This document shows, piece by piece, positions 35,564 to 43,621 of a DNA stretch of 64,000 nucleotides. This stretch comes from Nocardia fluminea (GTDB lineage Bacteria; Actinomycetota; Actinomycetes; Mycobacteriales; Mycobacteriaceae), in NCBI RefSeq assembly GCF_002846365.1, contig NZ_PJMW01000002.1:310001-374000 (forward strand), read 5' to 3'. How positions within the stretch are numbered: the stretch's first letter is position 1; each line of letters opens with the position of its first letter. A program made the position numbers and the translations under genes. Under the pieces are notes generated by a model that worked only from the letters and a program-made list of their open reading frames with translations, did no database searches and had not been told where the DNA came from.

Positions 35564-35614
35564 GCACGCCCGATGCGGCCGCGCCCAGCTCGGGCGCGGC
35601 CGCATCGGGCGTGC
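35564..35614 (-). terminator. 23-bp hairpin after the sulfatase gene
   Basis: A perfect 23-bp stem (35564-35586 with 35592-35614) with a 5-base loop starts two bases beyond the sulfatase stop at 35617. It is exceptionally long and GC-rich and has no U tract. It should end or protect the sulfatase transcript, and separates it from the NTF2-like gene. Confidence 0.75.
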
Positions 35615-35616
35615 GG

Positions 35617-37422
35617 TTACGGGGTCACGACCGCGTAGTTCGGGTCGGGAGTGTCCAGCAGGCCGAACAGTCGCTGCAGGACGCCCGGGTCGCCGGTGTA
35701 GTCGATCCCGTCCAAGCCCTTGCCCGCGAGGATGGCGAGGAGTTGTTGCTTGGTGAGCGTGACGGTGAGGTCGATGTCGGCTTTGGACCGTGGGTCGGGC
35801 GTCTGGATGAGGACGCCGTTGGACAGGGTGAGTCGCACGACGGCGTCCTGGTCGGTGAAGTGCCACTCGATCCGGAACGAATCCTTCGCCGCGCGTGGGC
35901 CGTTCACCCGGATGGCGAGCGAGTCGAACAGCTGCTCCACCGACAGCGCCGCCGCCATTCCCCCGCCGAGGTCGAGTTCGGTCCGCTGGATTCCGTGGCG
36001 CAATTCGTTGTCGCCGGTGAGGTAGAAGCAGCGCCAGGTGGCGTTCTCCGCACCGAATCCGAGCTGTTGATAGGTGTGGGCGAGTGCGTCTTTCGCGGCT
36101 TTGTTGTCCGGCTCGGCGAACACGGCGTGGGTGAGCAGTTCGGCGGCGAAGCGCAGATCGCCGGAGTCGGCGTAGGCGCGCCCCTTCTCGATCACCGCGT
36201 CGATGCCGCCGATGGTCTCGACGTAGCGCACCGCTTTCGCCGTGCGCGGGTGCTCCCAGAGCGAGGTCGGGTTCCCGTCGAACCAACCGAGATAGCGCTG
36301 GTAGACCGCCTTGACGTTGTGACTCACCGACCCGTAATAGCCACGCGCGCTCCACGCGTCGGCCAGGTTCGGCGACAACTCGAACTCCTCGGCGATCTCC
36401 GGGCCGTTGAGCCCCGCGTTCATCATCCGCAGGGTCTGGTCGTGCAGGTACATGTACAGGTCGCGCTGCAACGACAGGAATCCCATGATGTTGTCGGCAC
36501 CCCAGGTGGGCCAGTGGTGCGAGGCGAACGCGACATCGGCGTCGACGGCGAACATCTCGATCGCCTCGTCGATGTAGCGCGACCAGATCCGCGGATCGCG
36601 CACCTGGGCGCCACGCAGGGTGAGCAGGTTGTGCAGATTGTGGGTCGCGTTCTCGGCGAGACAGAGCGCGCGGTGGCGGGGGAAGTAGAAGTTCATCTCC
36701 GCGGGCGCCTCGGTGCCCGGCGTCATCTGGAAGACGATCGGCACGCCGTCGACGGTCTCCTGCTGGCCGGTGTGGGTGATGTCGACGGTCGGCGGGATCA
36801 AGCCGAACGTGCCATGGGAGGCTTGGATACCCAGCCCGGTGCTGCACTGGCCTTCGGGTCCGGGCGTCATCCCGAGCCCGTACATGTAGGTACCGCGCCG
36901 CGTCATCGCGACGCCCGCGTAGACGTTCTCCGAGACGGCTTCCGCCATGAAACCGGCGGGCGCGAGAATCGGCACCTCGCCGCGACCGTCGGGCAGGACA
37001 CCGTCCACACCGCCGAAGTGGTCGGCATGGGAGTGGGTGTAGATGACCCCGGTCACCGGCCGGTCACCGCGCTCCTGCCGATACAACGCCAGTCCGGCCG
37101 CCGCGCACTCGGCCGAGATGAGCGGATCGATCACGATGACGCCGGTGTCGCCCTCGACGATCGTCATGTTGGAGATATCGAACCCGCGGACCTGATAGAT
37201 GCCGTCGGTGACCTGGTACAGACCGTTCTTCACGCAGAGCTGGGCTTGCCGGAACAGACTGGGGTTGACCGTTTCCGGGCACGGCCCGTCGAGGAACCCG
37301 TACCCGCTGGTGTCGAAGACGACCGTGCCGTCGGCTTTGGTGATGCGCATCGGTGTCAGGGTGTTGATGAACCCGCGATCAGCGTTCTCGAAATCGGTGT
37401 GATCGTCGTAGTCCAATGCCAT
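35617..37422 (-). CDS. Alkyl/aryl-sulfatase, second paralogue
   Basis: A 601-residue SdsA1-like enzyme. It has THSHADHFGG, AENATHNLHNLLTLRG and FASHHWPTWG in the zinc domain, GYYGSVSHNVKAVYQRYLGWFDGNP shared with its paralogue, and an SCP2-like C-terminus ending PDPNYAVVTP. The two proteins align along their full length, so they arose by duplication; the intervening small genes were inserted or rearranged later. Different substrate chain lengths are likely. No signal peptide is seen. Confidence 0.93.
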   Translation of the reverse strand: MALDYDDHTDFENADRGFINTLTPMRITKADGTVVFDTSGYGFLDGPCPETVNPSLFRQAQLCVKNGLYQVTDGIYQVRGFDISNMTIVEGDTGVIVIDPLISAECAAAGLALYRQERGDRPVTGVIYTHSHADHFGGVDGVLPDGRGEVPILAPAGFMAEAVSENVYAGVAMTRRGTYMYGLGMTPGPEGQCSTGLGIQASHGTFGLIPPTVDITHTGQQETVDGVPIVFQMTPGTEAPAEMNFYFPRHRALCLAENATHNLHNLLTLRGAQVRDPRIWSRYIDEAIEMFAVDADVAFASHHWPTWGADNIMGFLSLQRDLYMYLHDQTLRMMNAGLNGPEIAEEFELSPNLADAWSARGYYGSVSHNVKAVYQRYLGWFDGNPTSLWEHPRTAKAVRYVETIGGIDAVIEKGRAYADSGDLRFAAELLTHAVFAEPDNKAAKDALAHTYQQLGFGAENATWRCFYLTGDNELRHGIQRTELDLGGGMAAALSVEQLFDSLAIRVNGPRAAKDSFRIEWHFTDQDAVVRLTLSNGVLIQTPDPRSKADIDLTVTLTKQQLLAILAGKGLDGIDYTGDPGVLQRLFGLLDTPDPNYAVVTP

Positions 37423-37519
37423 CGCGATTCAGCTCCTCAGCTCGGTCGACACGTCGACTCGATCCTCGGCGCCGAAGCCACAGGCCACCTCACCCACCGC
37501 GGGTGAATTCAAGAGGCGA

Positions 37520-37542
37520 GGCCGACCCCTCCGGGGCCGGCC
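37520..37542 (-). terminator. Hairpin after the TerD gene
   Basis: A 10-bp stem with one mismatch and a 3-base loop lies 18 bases beyond the TerD stop, before the sulfatase promoter region. It likely ends the ATP-grasp/TerD operon transcript. Confidence 0.5.
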
Positions 37543-37559
37543 GGCGTGCTCCTACCGCG

Positions 37560-38135
37560 TCACAGGTTGACGCCGAAATCGCGGGCGATGCCCTCCAGGC
37601 CGGAGGCGTAACCCTGGCCGGTGGCGCGGAACTTCCATTCCGCGCCGTTGCGGTACAGCTCGCCGAAGACCATGGCGGTTTCGGTGGACGCGTCCTCGGA
37701 GAGGTCGTAGCGGGCCAGTTCCTCGCCGTTGCTGCGGTCGAGGACACGGATGTAGGCGTTGCGTACCTGGCCGAAGGACTGGTTGCGGGTGGCGGCGTCG
37801 TAGATCGAGACCGGGAACACGATGGAGTCGATCGTGGCCGGGGTGTTGGCCAGGTCGACGTTGATCGTCTCGTCGTCGCCGTCGCCGGCACCGGTGGTGT
37901 TGTCACCCGCGTGCTCGATCGCGCCCTCGGGCGACTTCAGGTTGTTGAAGAAGACGAAGTGCCCGCTCGACACCACCTTCTTGTCGGCGCCGAGGCCGAT
38001 GGCGCTGGCGTCGAGGTCGAAGTCCGTGCCGGTGGTGGTCCGCAGATCCCAGCCGAGGCCGACCGCGACGGCGGTGAGGTTCGGCGCCGCCTTGGTCAGT
38101 GAGACATTGCCGCCCTTGGACAAGCTGACACCCAT
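37560..38135 (-). CDS. terD: TerD-family stress protein
   Basis: A 191-residue canonical TerD: [18 protein letters not shown], calcium-binding [47 protein letters not shown] and C-terminal [19 protein letters not shown]. TerD proteins bind calcium and take part in tellurite, oxidative and phage stress responses. AAGGGG precedes the ATG. It is the last of three co-directional genes after the ATP-grasp and the large hypothetical protein, and so is probably part of one stress module. Confidence 0.95.
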   Translation of the reverse strand: [191 protein letters not shown]

Positions 38136-38214
38136 ATCGAATCCCCTTGCTCATCGCGGCACGAAGCGCGCCGACGCCCACACCCTAGCCGTCGACTCTG
38201 AACATTTGCTGTGA

Positions 38215-40239
38215 TCAATCCTGTTCGGTCGCACCCGATTCCACGGGCATCCGGTCGGCGCCCCAGCTGCGGCGCAGATAGCCGATCACCCGGTCCAGCT
38301 CCGCGCGCTCGACGGCGGCCAGTTCACCCGGCTCGAGTGGATCGAAATGGAAGATGTAGAGGCGCGAGGCGAATTGCTCGAAGGGCAGCGACGCTTCGCC
38401 GAAACGCTCACCGTGCCCGGCGGTTCCGACCACAACGCCGTCGCCCCAGTCCTGGCCGCTGTCGTTGTTCGGATTGTAGAAGTACACCCGCATCACGTCC
38501 TGCGGGTCGAGACTGACCCGCAGCACGGTGATCGCGTGCCAGCCGACGAAGCGGGCGGCGCTGTCGGTGACGGCGATACCGGCGGGCTGCGGGTGGATCA
38601 CCGGCTGGTTGCCGTTGTAGAAGGGGTGGTACCCGGCGTAGAAGTGGCGAAGGAACTCGTCGATGTCGGTCAGCTGTCCGGTGGCCACGTCGACGTTGAT
38701 CCGGAAGCCGCGTCCGGACCACCAGCCGTGGAATTCCGGGTTGATCCAGCGGTGCGGATCGCCGTCGCGGCCGACGCAGCGCCGTCCCATCTCCGCGTAG
38801 ATCCGGTCCAGATGCGGTACCACCAGCAGCGACACCGGATCCAGATCATGTTGCAGCGCGGTCGATTCCGTGTCGGCGGTCTCGCGCGAGGAGATCGGCT
38901 GACCTTCGAAGTGCATCACGATCTCGTCATCGCGCGCGGCCCACACCAGGGTCTGCAGTAGGTAGTCGGGGTCGTTGTAGGCCCACATCGACAGGGCCCG
39001 CGCCGATTGGCAGGTGGGATTGTCGCCCTGCCCGATTCCCAGCGGCAGGCCGAGCACCGACAGCATCCCGGACAGCAACCACGCCCGCGGATCCGGCGTC
39101 GGCCCGAACACCTGGGTCAGCCGTTGTCGCGAGTGCGGCGAAAGCCGCAGTGCCAGTTGGCGCCACAGCGCGGGCGCGACGGGCGGCTGATAGAGGATGC
39201 CGCGTTCGAGCAGCAGCGTGAGTCCGTACACGCACTGCGCCGTTTCGACGTGGACGGCCTGCTCGATGAGACTGCGGACGAGTTCGTGATAGCAGAGCAG
39301 GCTGTCACGGCCGGTGCTGGACAGGCCCATCGCCTCGCCGAGCAGATACTCGCCCCTGGTGAGCAGAAAGCGCAGCAGCACAGCGTGATACGGCGAGACC
39401 AACCCGGTGTCGTGCATGGACCGCGCGAATCCCGTTGCCTCGTACTGCAACGCGCTGTCGTCCATCGAATCCAGCCGTGTTCGATAGATCTCGACCCCGG
39501 GGTCTTCCCTGCATCCCTCGGTGGTTCCGTAGAGGCTGCTGATCAGCCGGTCGGCGCCGAGACCGCTGGCGCCGAGATCCACGTCGGGATTCGCCCGGGC
39601 GACGGCGATCTGGGTGATCATCCGCTTGACCCCGTCGACCTGGATGGGCCGCTGACGCAGAATACGCCAGATCTCGTCGACCAGGTTCTCGAGCACCTTC
39701 TCGTACCCGACCTCGGCGACGAGATAGTGCAGCAGTTCGCGCGAGACCTGCGCCATCCGCCCCTGCTGTTCCCGTTCGGCCTCGGTGGGCGGGGAGAACA
39801 GCAGCGACAGATTCACCGCGAGTACCTGCGACAGATGATCAGCGGCCTGTTCGGCCGAGACCAGCGCGTGCTGATAGTCGCCCTTGGCGACCGCGAGCAG
39901 CCGCAGATCACTCACCGCCTCCAACACCATGGTGTCGGTATTGGCGCTGCGCAACGAGCCGGTGCTCAGCGCCGGGATGAGGATCTGCGGCTGGGCCCAA
40001 TCCGTACCGAGGAACAGGCCGGCGGTCTCCAATCTTTCGGCGCGTTCCCGCACCGCGGCGCAACCGCCGGGCAGCAGTAACACCCGTCGCAGGGAGTCCA
40101 TCACCCTGGGCAGTTTGACCTGCTTACCGAAATCGCCTGCGTCCGCGAGGGACTGTATGGCGTGATCCATCGTGGCGAGGCGCCGGTCCAGGCTCGTCCC
40201 GTCGTGGCCATCCGGACTCAATCGCCGATCCCTTCGCAC
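38215..40239 (-). CDS. Large protein with papain-like Cys/His/Asn signature
   Basis: A 674-residue protein that I do not recognise by name. The first 380 residues are mostly helical. The C-terminal part has GDNPTCQSARALSMW (Cys410), FVGWHAITVLRV (His568) and VYFYNPNNDSGQDWGDGV (Asn589, nearby Asp), an order and spacing that suit a papain/transglutaminase-type catalytic triad. It might cut, or form, an amide bond. It starts 22 bases after the ATP-grasp gene and precedes terD, so the three appear to be one operon. Secretion signals are absent. Confidence 0.6.
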   Translation of the reverse strand: MRRDRRLSPDGHDGTSLDRRLATMDHAIQSLADAGDFGKQVKLPRVMDSLRRVLLLPGGCAAVRERAERLETAGLFLGTDWAQPQILIPALSTGSLRSANTDTMVLEAVSDLRLLAVAKGDYQHALVSAEQAADHLSQVLAVNLSLLFSPPTEAEREQQGRMAQVSRELLHYLVAEVGYEKVLENLVDEIWRILRQRPIQVDGVKRMITQIAVARANPDVDLGASGLGADRLISSLYGTTEGCREDPGVEIYRTRLDSMDDSALQYEATGFARSMHDTGLVSPYHAVLLRFLLTRGEYLLGEAMGLSSTGRDSLLCYHELVRSLIEQAVHVETAQCVYGLTLLLERGILYQPPVAPALWRQLALRLSPHSRQRLTQVFGPTPDPRAWLLSGMLSVLGLPLGIGQGDNPTCQSARALSMWAYNDPDYLLQTLVWAARDDEIVMHFEGQPISSRETADTESTALQHDLDPVSLLVVPHLDRIYAEMGRRCVGRDGDPHRWINPEFHGWWSGRGFRINVDVATGQLTDIDEFLRHFYAGYHPFYNGNQPVIHPQPAGIAVTDSAARFVGWHAITVLRVSLDPQDVMRVYFYNPNNDSGQDWGDGVVVGTAGHGERFGEASLPFEQFASRLYIFHFDPLEPGELAAVERAELDRVIGYLRRSWGADRMPVESGATEQD

Positions 40240-40261
40240 ACCGTTGCCCCTGGCAACGGAA

Positions 40262-41509
40262 TCAAATGTAGAAGTCGAGCTCTTCTTGTCGCTTCAACAG
40301 ATCCCGCAGAGTGTACGGGTCCTCGCCGAAGAAATAGAGCAGACCCCAGTGATTGCCGAATGCGGTTCGTTTGGTGACCTTTTCGGCCTGCGGCGCGGTG
40401 AGCTCGTGTGATTCGAAGTAATCGTGATCCTCGGTCTCGATCGGCACCGACAGCCGGCTGACCACCCGCCGGCGCGGATAGACGCCGAAGCACCCCGCGT
40501 GGCCCGTGGCATCCACCACTTCCTTCGGGAAGAACGCGTCGATCTCCTCGTCGGTGGTTTTCGGGTCGAAGGCCAGCACGAGCGCGTGGTAGGCGTTGAA
40601 CCCGTAGGTTCGTTCCAGCAGCTCGAACACCTTGAAGCCCGGCGGCCGGTAGGCGACCTCGCCGAAATACATTTCCCCGTCGCTCGTGACGAAGTACTCG
40701 GGGTGGATGAAACCGAACTCGATGTCGAAGGTCTTGATCAGCTTCTCGACCTGACGGGTGATCTCGGGCCGATATTTCTCGAGTTCCGGCGTGGCGGGTA
40801 CGAACACCGAATATCCCAGCGTCACGTACTCCGAGATGTTCAGGAAGCAGATGCGGCCGTTGTGCACCCAGGCCTCGACCGCGAATTCCCAGCCGTCCAG
40901 GTGCGATTCCATCAGCATCGGGAACTCGTCGTCGGGGATCAGGTCCACCTCGTCGGGGGTCCGGATGATCCGATGACCGAGGCAGCCCGCTTTGTCGAAC
41001 GCCTTGAGGTGAATCGGATCGTTGGGGTCGCCGTCGAGTTTCAGCAGGGTTTGATTGACCCGTTTCAGGAATCGGATCACGTCGTCGCGCTCGTGGGCCT
41101 CTTCGAAGATCCCGACCCGGATACCGCCGAGCTGCGCGCGCCGCTTCATCAACGACTTGTCGCGCAACAGCATCGACTGCCCGAGCAGGCGAGGATTGTC
41201 GAGCAGGACGGAGTTGATCGCTCCCGCCCATTCCACCGTCTCCTCGAAGATCGGAATGGCGACGTCCACTCCCTTTTTCTTCAGGGTTTCGGCGATCTCC
41301 ATCGAACGGTCGTTGAGCCGCTCGAAATCCCAGGGGATGAAGGGAATGTTGTGTTCCGCACAGTAATCTTGCGCCCACTCCGGCGCGACGACAATATATC
41401 TCCGGTCGAACCGATCAACAGCCTCGACCGCGTTGAGACTCCAACCGAGCAGAGCTACATAACCTTTGTTCGGGTTTCGACTTTTCGATTCGTCAGCTGA
41501 AATCGACAA
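40262..41509 (-). CDS. ATP-grasp enzyme of the TerD cluster
   Basis: A 415-residue protein with an ATP-grasp core: HLKAFDKAGCLGHRIIR, MESHLDGWEFAVEAWVHNGRICFLNISEYV and the metal-binding EFGFIHPEYFVTSDGEMYFGEVAYRPPG. An N-terminal pre-ATP-grasp region begins GYVALLGWSLNAVEAV. Such enzymes join a carboxylate to an amine using ATP. The TTG at 41509 is chosen since a stop lies just upstream and GAAGGG is well placed. It is first in the operon with the papain-like protein and TerD; ATP-grasp genes are known partners of Ter proteins. Confidence 0.82.
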   Translation of the reverse strand: MSISADESKSRNPNKGYVALLGWSLNAVEAVDRFDRRYIVVAPEWAQDYCAEHNIPFIPWDFERLNDRSMEIAETLKKKGVDVAIPIFEETVEWAGAINSVLLDNPRLLGQSMLLRDKSLMKRRAQLGGIRVGIFEEAHERDDVIRFLKRVNQTLLKLDGDPNDPIHLKAFDKAGCLGHRIIRTPDEVDLIPDDEFPMLMESHLDGWEFAVEAWVHNGRICFLNISEYVTLGYSVFVPATPELEKYRPEITRQVEKLIKTFDIEFGFIHPEYFVTSDGEMYFGEVAYRPPGFKVFELLERTYGFNAYHALVLAFDPKTTDEEIDAFFPKEVVDATGHAGCFGVYPRRRVVSRLSVPIETEDHDYFESHELTAPQAEKVTKRTAFGNHWGLLYFFGEDPYTLRDLLKRQEELDFYI

Positions 41510-41689
41510 ACCTTATCCCTTCTCGAACCGCACAGCCCGGAAACCGGGACGCTGAAATGAGTCCCTACGGGGCTGTCATTTACCTGGAGTACCCGTCCCT
41601 TTCGCCGCCAACCATGACGAAGCTGTGACCGAGCGGCTGCCGGCCGGGCGCGACCAGCACCGCGCCCCGCACGGGACTACGCTCAGGCC

Positions 41690-41968
41690 ATGCCCGGTCC
41701 CGAGACCCTTCCGCCGCCACGCAACGGTGTCGGCCTCGCGTCGCTGGTGCTCGGCATCATCGCCTGCGCGGTCTCGTTCATTCCGGTCGTGAGCGAGTTC
41801 GTGGCCGCCCCGGCCGGGATCGGGGCCGTGGCCGCCGCGTTCATCGGGTGGGATCGGATCGAGAGCGGCGTGGCCACCAATCGGGCCGACACGATCGCGG
41901 GCGGCATCCTCGGGGCGATCGCACTGGCGGTGACCGCGCTGGTCTACCTCGCGACCCACTCCGGTTGA
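41690..41968 (+). CDS. DUF4190-like small membrane protein
   Basis: A 92-residue protein with two membrane segments: ASLVLGIIACAVSFIPVV and the pair GIGAVAAAFIGWDRI / IAGGILGAIALAVTALVYLA. The N-terminal PGPETLPPPRNGVGLASLVLGI is typical of DUF4190-type actinobacterial proteins. Function unknown. It lies 54 bases before the second TerD gene on the same strand, so co-transcription is possible. Confidence 0.75.
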   Translation: MPGPETLPPPRNGVGLASLVLGIIACAVSFIPVVSEFVAAPAGIGAVAAAFIGWDRIESGVATNRADTIAGGILGAIALAVTALVYLATHSG

Positions 41969-42022
41969 CGCGCGAATTCCGTCGCCCTGCACGGGGAGTG
42001 CGAAGTCCGTAGCCTGAAAATC

Positions 42023-42604
42023 GTGATTACTCTCAAGAAGGAAGACGGCGCGGCCGATCTCGCCGGTATCACCAAGATGAGCGTGGGGGTGAGCTGGGAT
42101 CCGTCGGCGGGTTCCAGCGGTGGAATTCTCGGAATGGCCCGGCGCAAGCGCGGTGTCGACCTCGACCTGATCGCCGTGTTGTTCCAGGGCGCCGAACCGG
42201 TGCGCTTCGCCGGCCTGGATTCGCTGGACCCGCTGGGCAACGGATCGGTGCTGCACACCGGCGACGAGCAGACCGGTGCGGCCGCGGGCGACGACGAGAC
42301 CGTGCACGTCACCTTCGCCACTGTGCCCCCGGCCATCGACTCCATCGTCTTCGTCGCCGTCGCGTTCAAGAAGGGCAGTTCCTTCGAGAAGGCGAACAAC
42401 GTCTCGTTCAAGATCTACGACGCCACCGGTGGTGACACCCAGCCCGTCGCCGACATCTGGCCGTCACTGCTCGGCGCGGAGAACGCCAACGCGATCGCGC
42501 GGACCTTCCGTAACGGCCCGGTGTGGCAGCTCGAGGTCCTCGACCGCAAGGGCAAGATCAAGCAGGGCGATCGCCAGGCGTTGCTGCGCTTCGCGATCGG
42601 CTGA
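42023..42604 (+). CDS. TerD-family protein, variant
   Basis: A 193-residue TerD protein starting with GTG, MITLKKEDGAADLAGITKMSVGVSWDP. It keeps GVDLDLIAVLFQG and GDEQTG-GDDETVHVTFATVPPAIDSIVFVAVAF, but the first calcium motif (VDLDLIAVL for DFDLDASAI) and the charged pocket are altered. Such variants may bind metal differently. It is divergent from the ATP-grasp operon and ends at a strong hairpin. It is one of three TerD-type genes in the window. Confidence 0.88.
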   Translation: MITLKKEDGAADLAGITKMSVGVSWDPSAGSSGGILGMARRKRGVDLDLIAVLFQGAEPVRFAGLDSLDPLGNGSVLHTGDEQTGAAAGDDETVHVTFATVPPAIDSIVFVAVAFKKGSSFEKANNVSFKIYDATGGDTQPVADIWPSLLGAENANAIARTFRNGPVWQLEVLDRKGKIKQGDRQALLRFAIG

Positions 42605-42611
42605 CCTCGCG

Positions 42612-42650
42612 GCGGCGGGGCCCGGCGCGCACCGCGCCGGGTTCCGCCGC
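42612..42650 (+). terminator. Hairpin after the second TerD gene
   Basis: An 18-bp GC-rich stem (42612-42629 with 42633-42650, including two G-U pairs) with a 3-base loop begins eight bases after the stop of the TerD variant gene. It should terminate the DUF4190-TerD transcript. Confidence 0.7.
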
Positions 42651-42750
42651 GAAGACCTCGCACTTTCGCACATTTGCGACATCAGCGAACTTCGTCAAGA
42701 CCACGCGATTTCGGTGTTCCCTGAATAGTTGCTGCGCTACGGTTTTCCGC

Positions 42751-43080
42751 ATGGACGACATCGAGTTGGATTTGCCGAGCGTCGCTACTTCTCACCACGC
42801 CGGACGAATTCTGGAAATCGGCGCGGTCGGTCTGCGCGACCCCCTCCCCGTCGACGGAGAACACATCCACGCCTACGTGTGCTGTGTCGACGGCACCACC
42901 TTGCAGCTCCCGGATTCGCTCCAGAACTGGGCCATGCAAACCCTCGCCGCGAACTTCGACCTACGCGCGACCGGCCTACCCTCACTGTTCCCCTGCCGCT
43001 TCGAATTCGGCATCCGCGACGGCGCGGCCTACGCCGTACCGGTGACCCAGCGGTCCCTGCGCGAGAAGGCGCACGCGTGA
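42751..43080 (+). CDS. Small hypothetical protein
   Basis: A 109-residue protein starting MDDIELDLPSVATSHHAGRILEIGAVGL. It has AYVCCVDGTTLQLPDSLQNWAMQTLAANFDLRATG and a C-terminal FPCRFEFGIRDGAAYAVPVTQRS. No membrane segment or known motif is apparent. The only hint is the shape: two beta-rich halves around a helix. It lies 28 bases before the DUF1990 gene on the same strand and may be co-expressed. The start is the first ATG after a long non-coding stretch. Confidence 0.55.
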   Translation: MDDIELDLPSVATSHHAGRILEIGAVGLRDPLPVDGEHIHAYVCCVDGTTLQLPDSLQNWAMQTLAANFDLRATGLPSLFPCRFEFGIRDGAAYAVPVTQRSLREKAHA

Positions 43081-43108
43081 CGACCTGAGCAGCGCCTATC
43101 GTCACAGC

Positions 43109-43621
43109 ATGGACCAGGGACTCACCTACACCCCGGCCGGCGCGACCAGCCCCGCCGACGATCTGTGGACCGGCGAATTCCCCGGCTTCCGCCGGTTCGA
43201 CACCACCGTGGTGATCGGGCACGGCGAGCCTCGATGGACGGCCGCGTCCGAATCCGTGCTGCGTTGGGGGATCAAGCGCCGCAGCGGTTTCAGAGTCGCC
43301 CCCGAGGTCGCGGTGTCGAGGGACGCGGAGTACCGGATCAGCGCGGGATGGGGACCTGTCCGCGTCCACGAGCCGGTTCGCGTAGTCGCCGTGGTCGACA
43401 CCGAGAACCGGCGCGGCTTCGCCTACGGCACCCTGCCCGGTCATCCGGTCAGCGGCGAGGAAGCTTTTGTCGTGCACCGGGATTCGACCGGCACCGTCTC
43501 GCTGACTCTGCGTTCACTGACGAGACCGGCACCGGCCGGACCATGGCGCTCCCTCTTCCCGGCACTTCTCGTCGCACAGCGCCTCTACCGTCGGCGATAC
43601 CTGCGCGCGCTGGTGGACTAG
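43109..43621 (+). CDS. DUF1990 (UPF0548) protein
   Basis: A 170-residue protein with the DUF1990 pattern: LTYTPAGATSP, then GFRRFDTTVVIGHGEPRWTAASESVLRWGIKRRSGF and a C-terminal HPVSGEEAFVVHRDSTGTVSLTLRSLTRPAPAG. Members occur in actinobacteria and plants and have no established activity. Its stop region overlaps that of the convergent KAS III gene by four bases. Confidence 0.9.
   Translation: MDQGLTYTPAGATSPADDLWTGEFPGFRRFDTTVVIGHGEPRWTAASESVLRWGIKRRSGFRVAPEVAVSRDAEYRISAGWGPVRVHEPVRVVAVVDTENRRGFAYGTLPGHPVSGEEAFVVHRDSTGTVSLTLRSLTRPAPAGPWRSLFPALLVAQRLYRRRYLRALVD

Noticed and set aside
35482..37506. A 674-codon open frame opposite the second sulfatase gene
   Set aside because: Its composition (Arg, Gly, Asp, His, Val) is that of the antisense strand of a GC-rich gene; the sulfatase on the other strand has full-length family motifs.
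41546..41630. A 23-codon frame starting MSPYGAVIYLEY between the ATP-grasp and DUF4190 genes
   Set aside because: Too short, no clear ribosome site and no family; could be chance in a promoter region.
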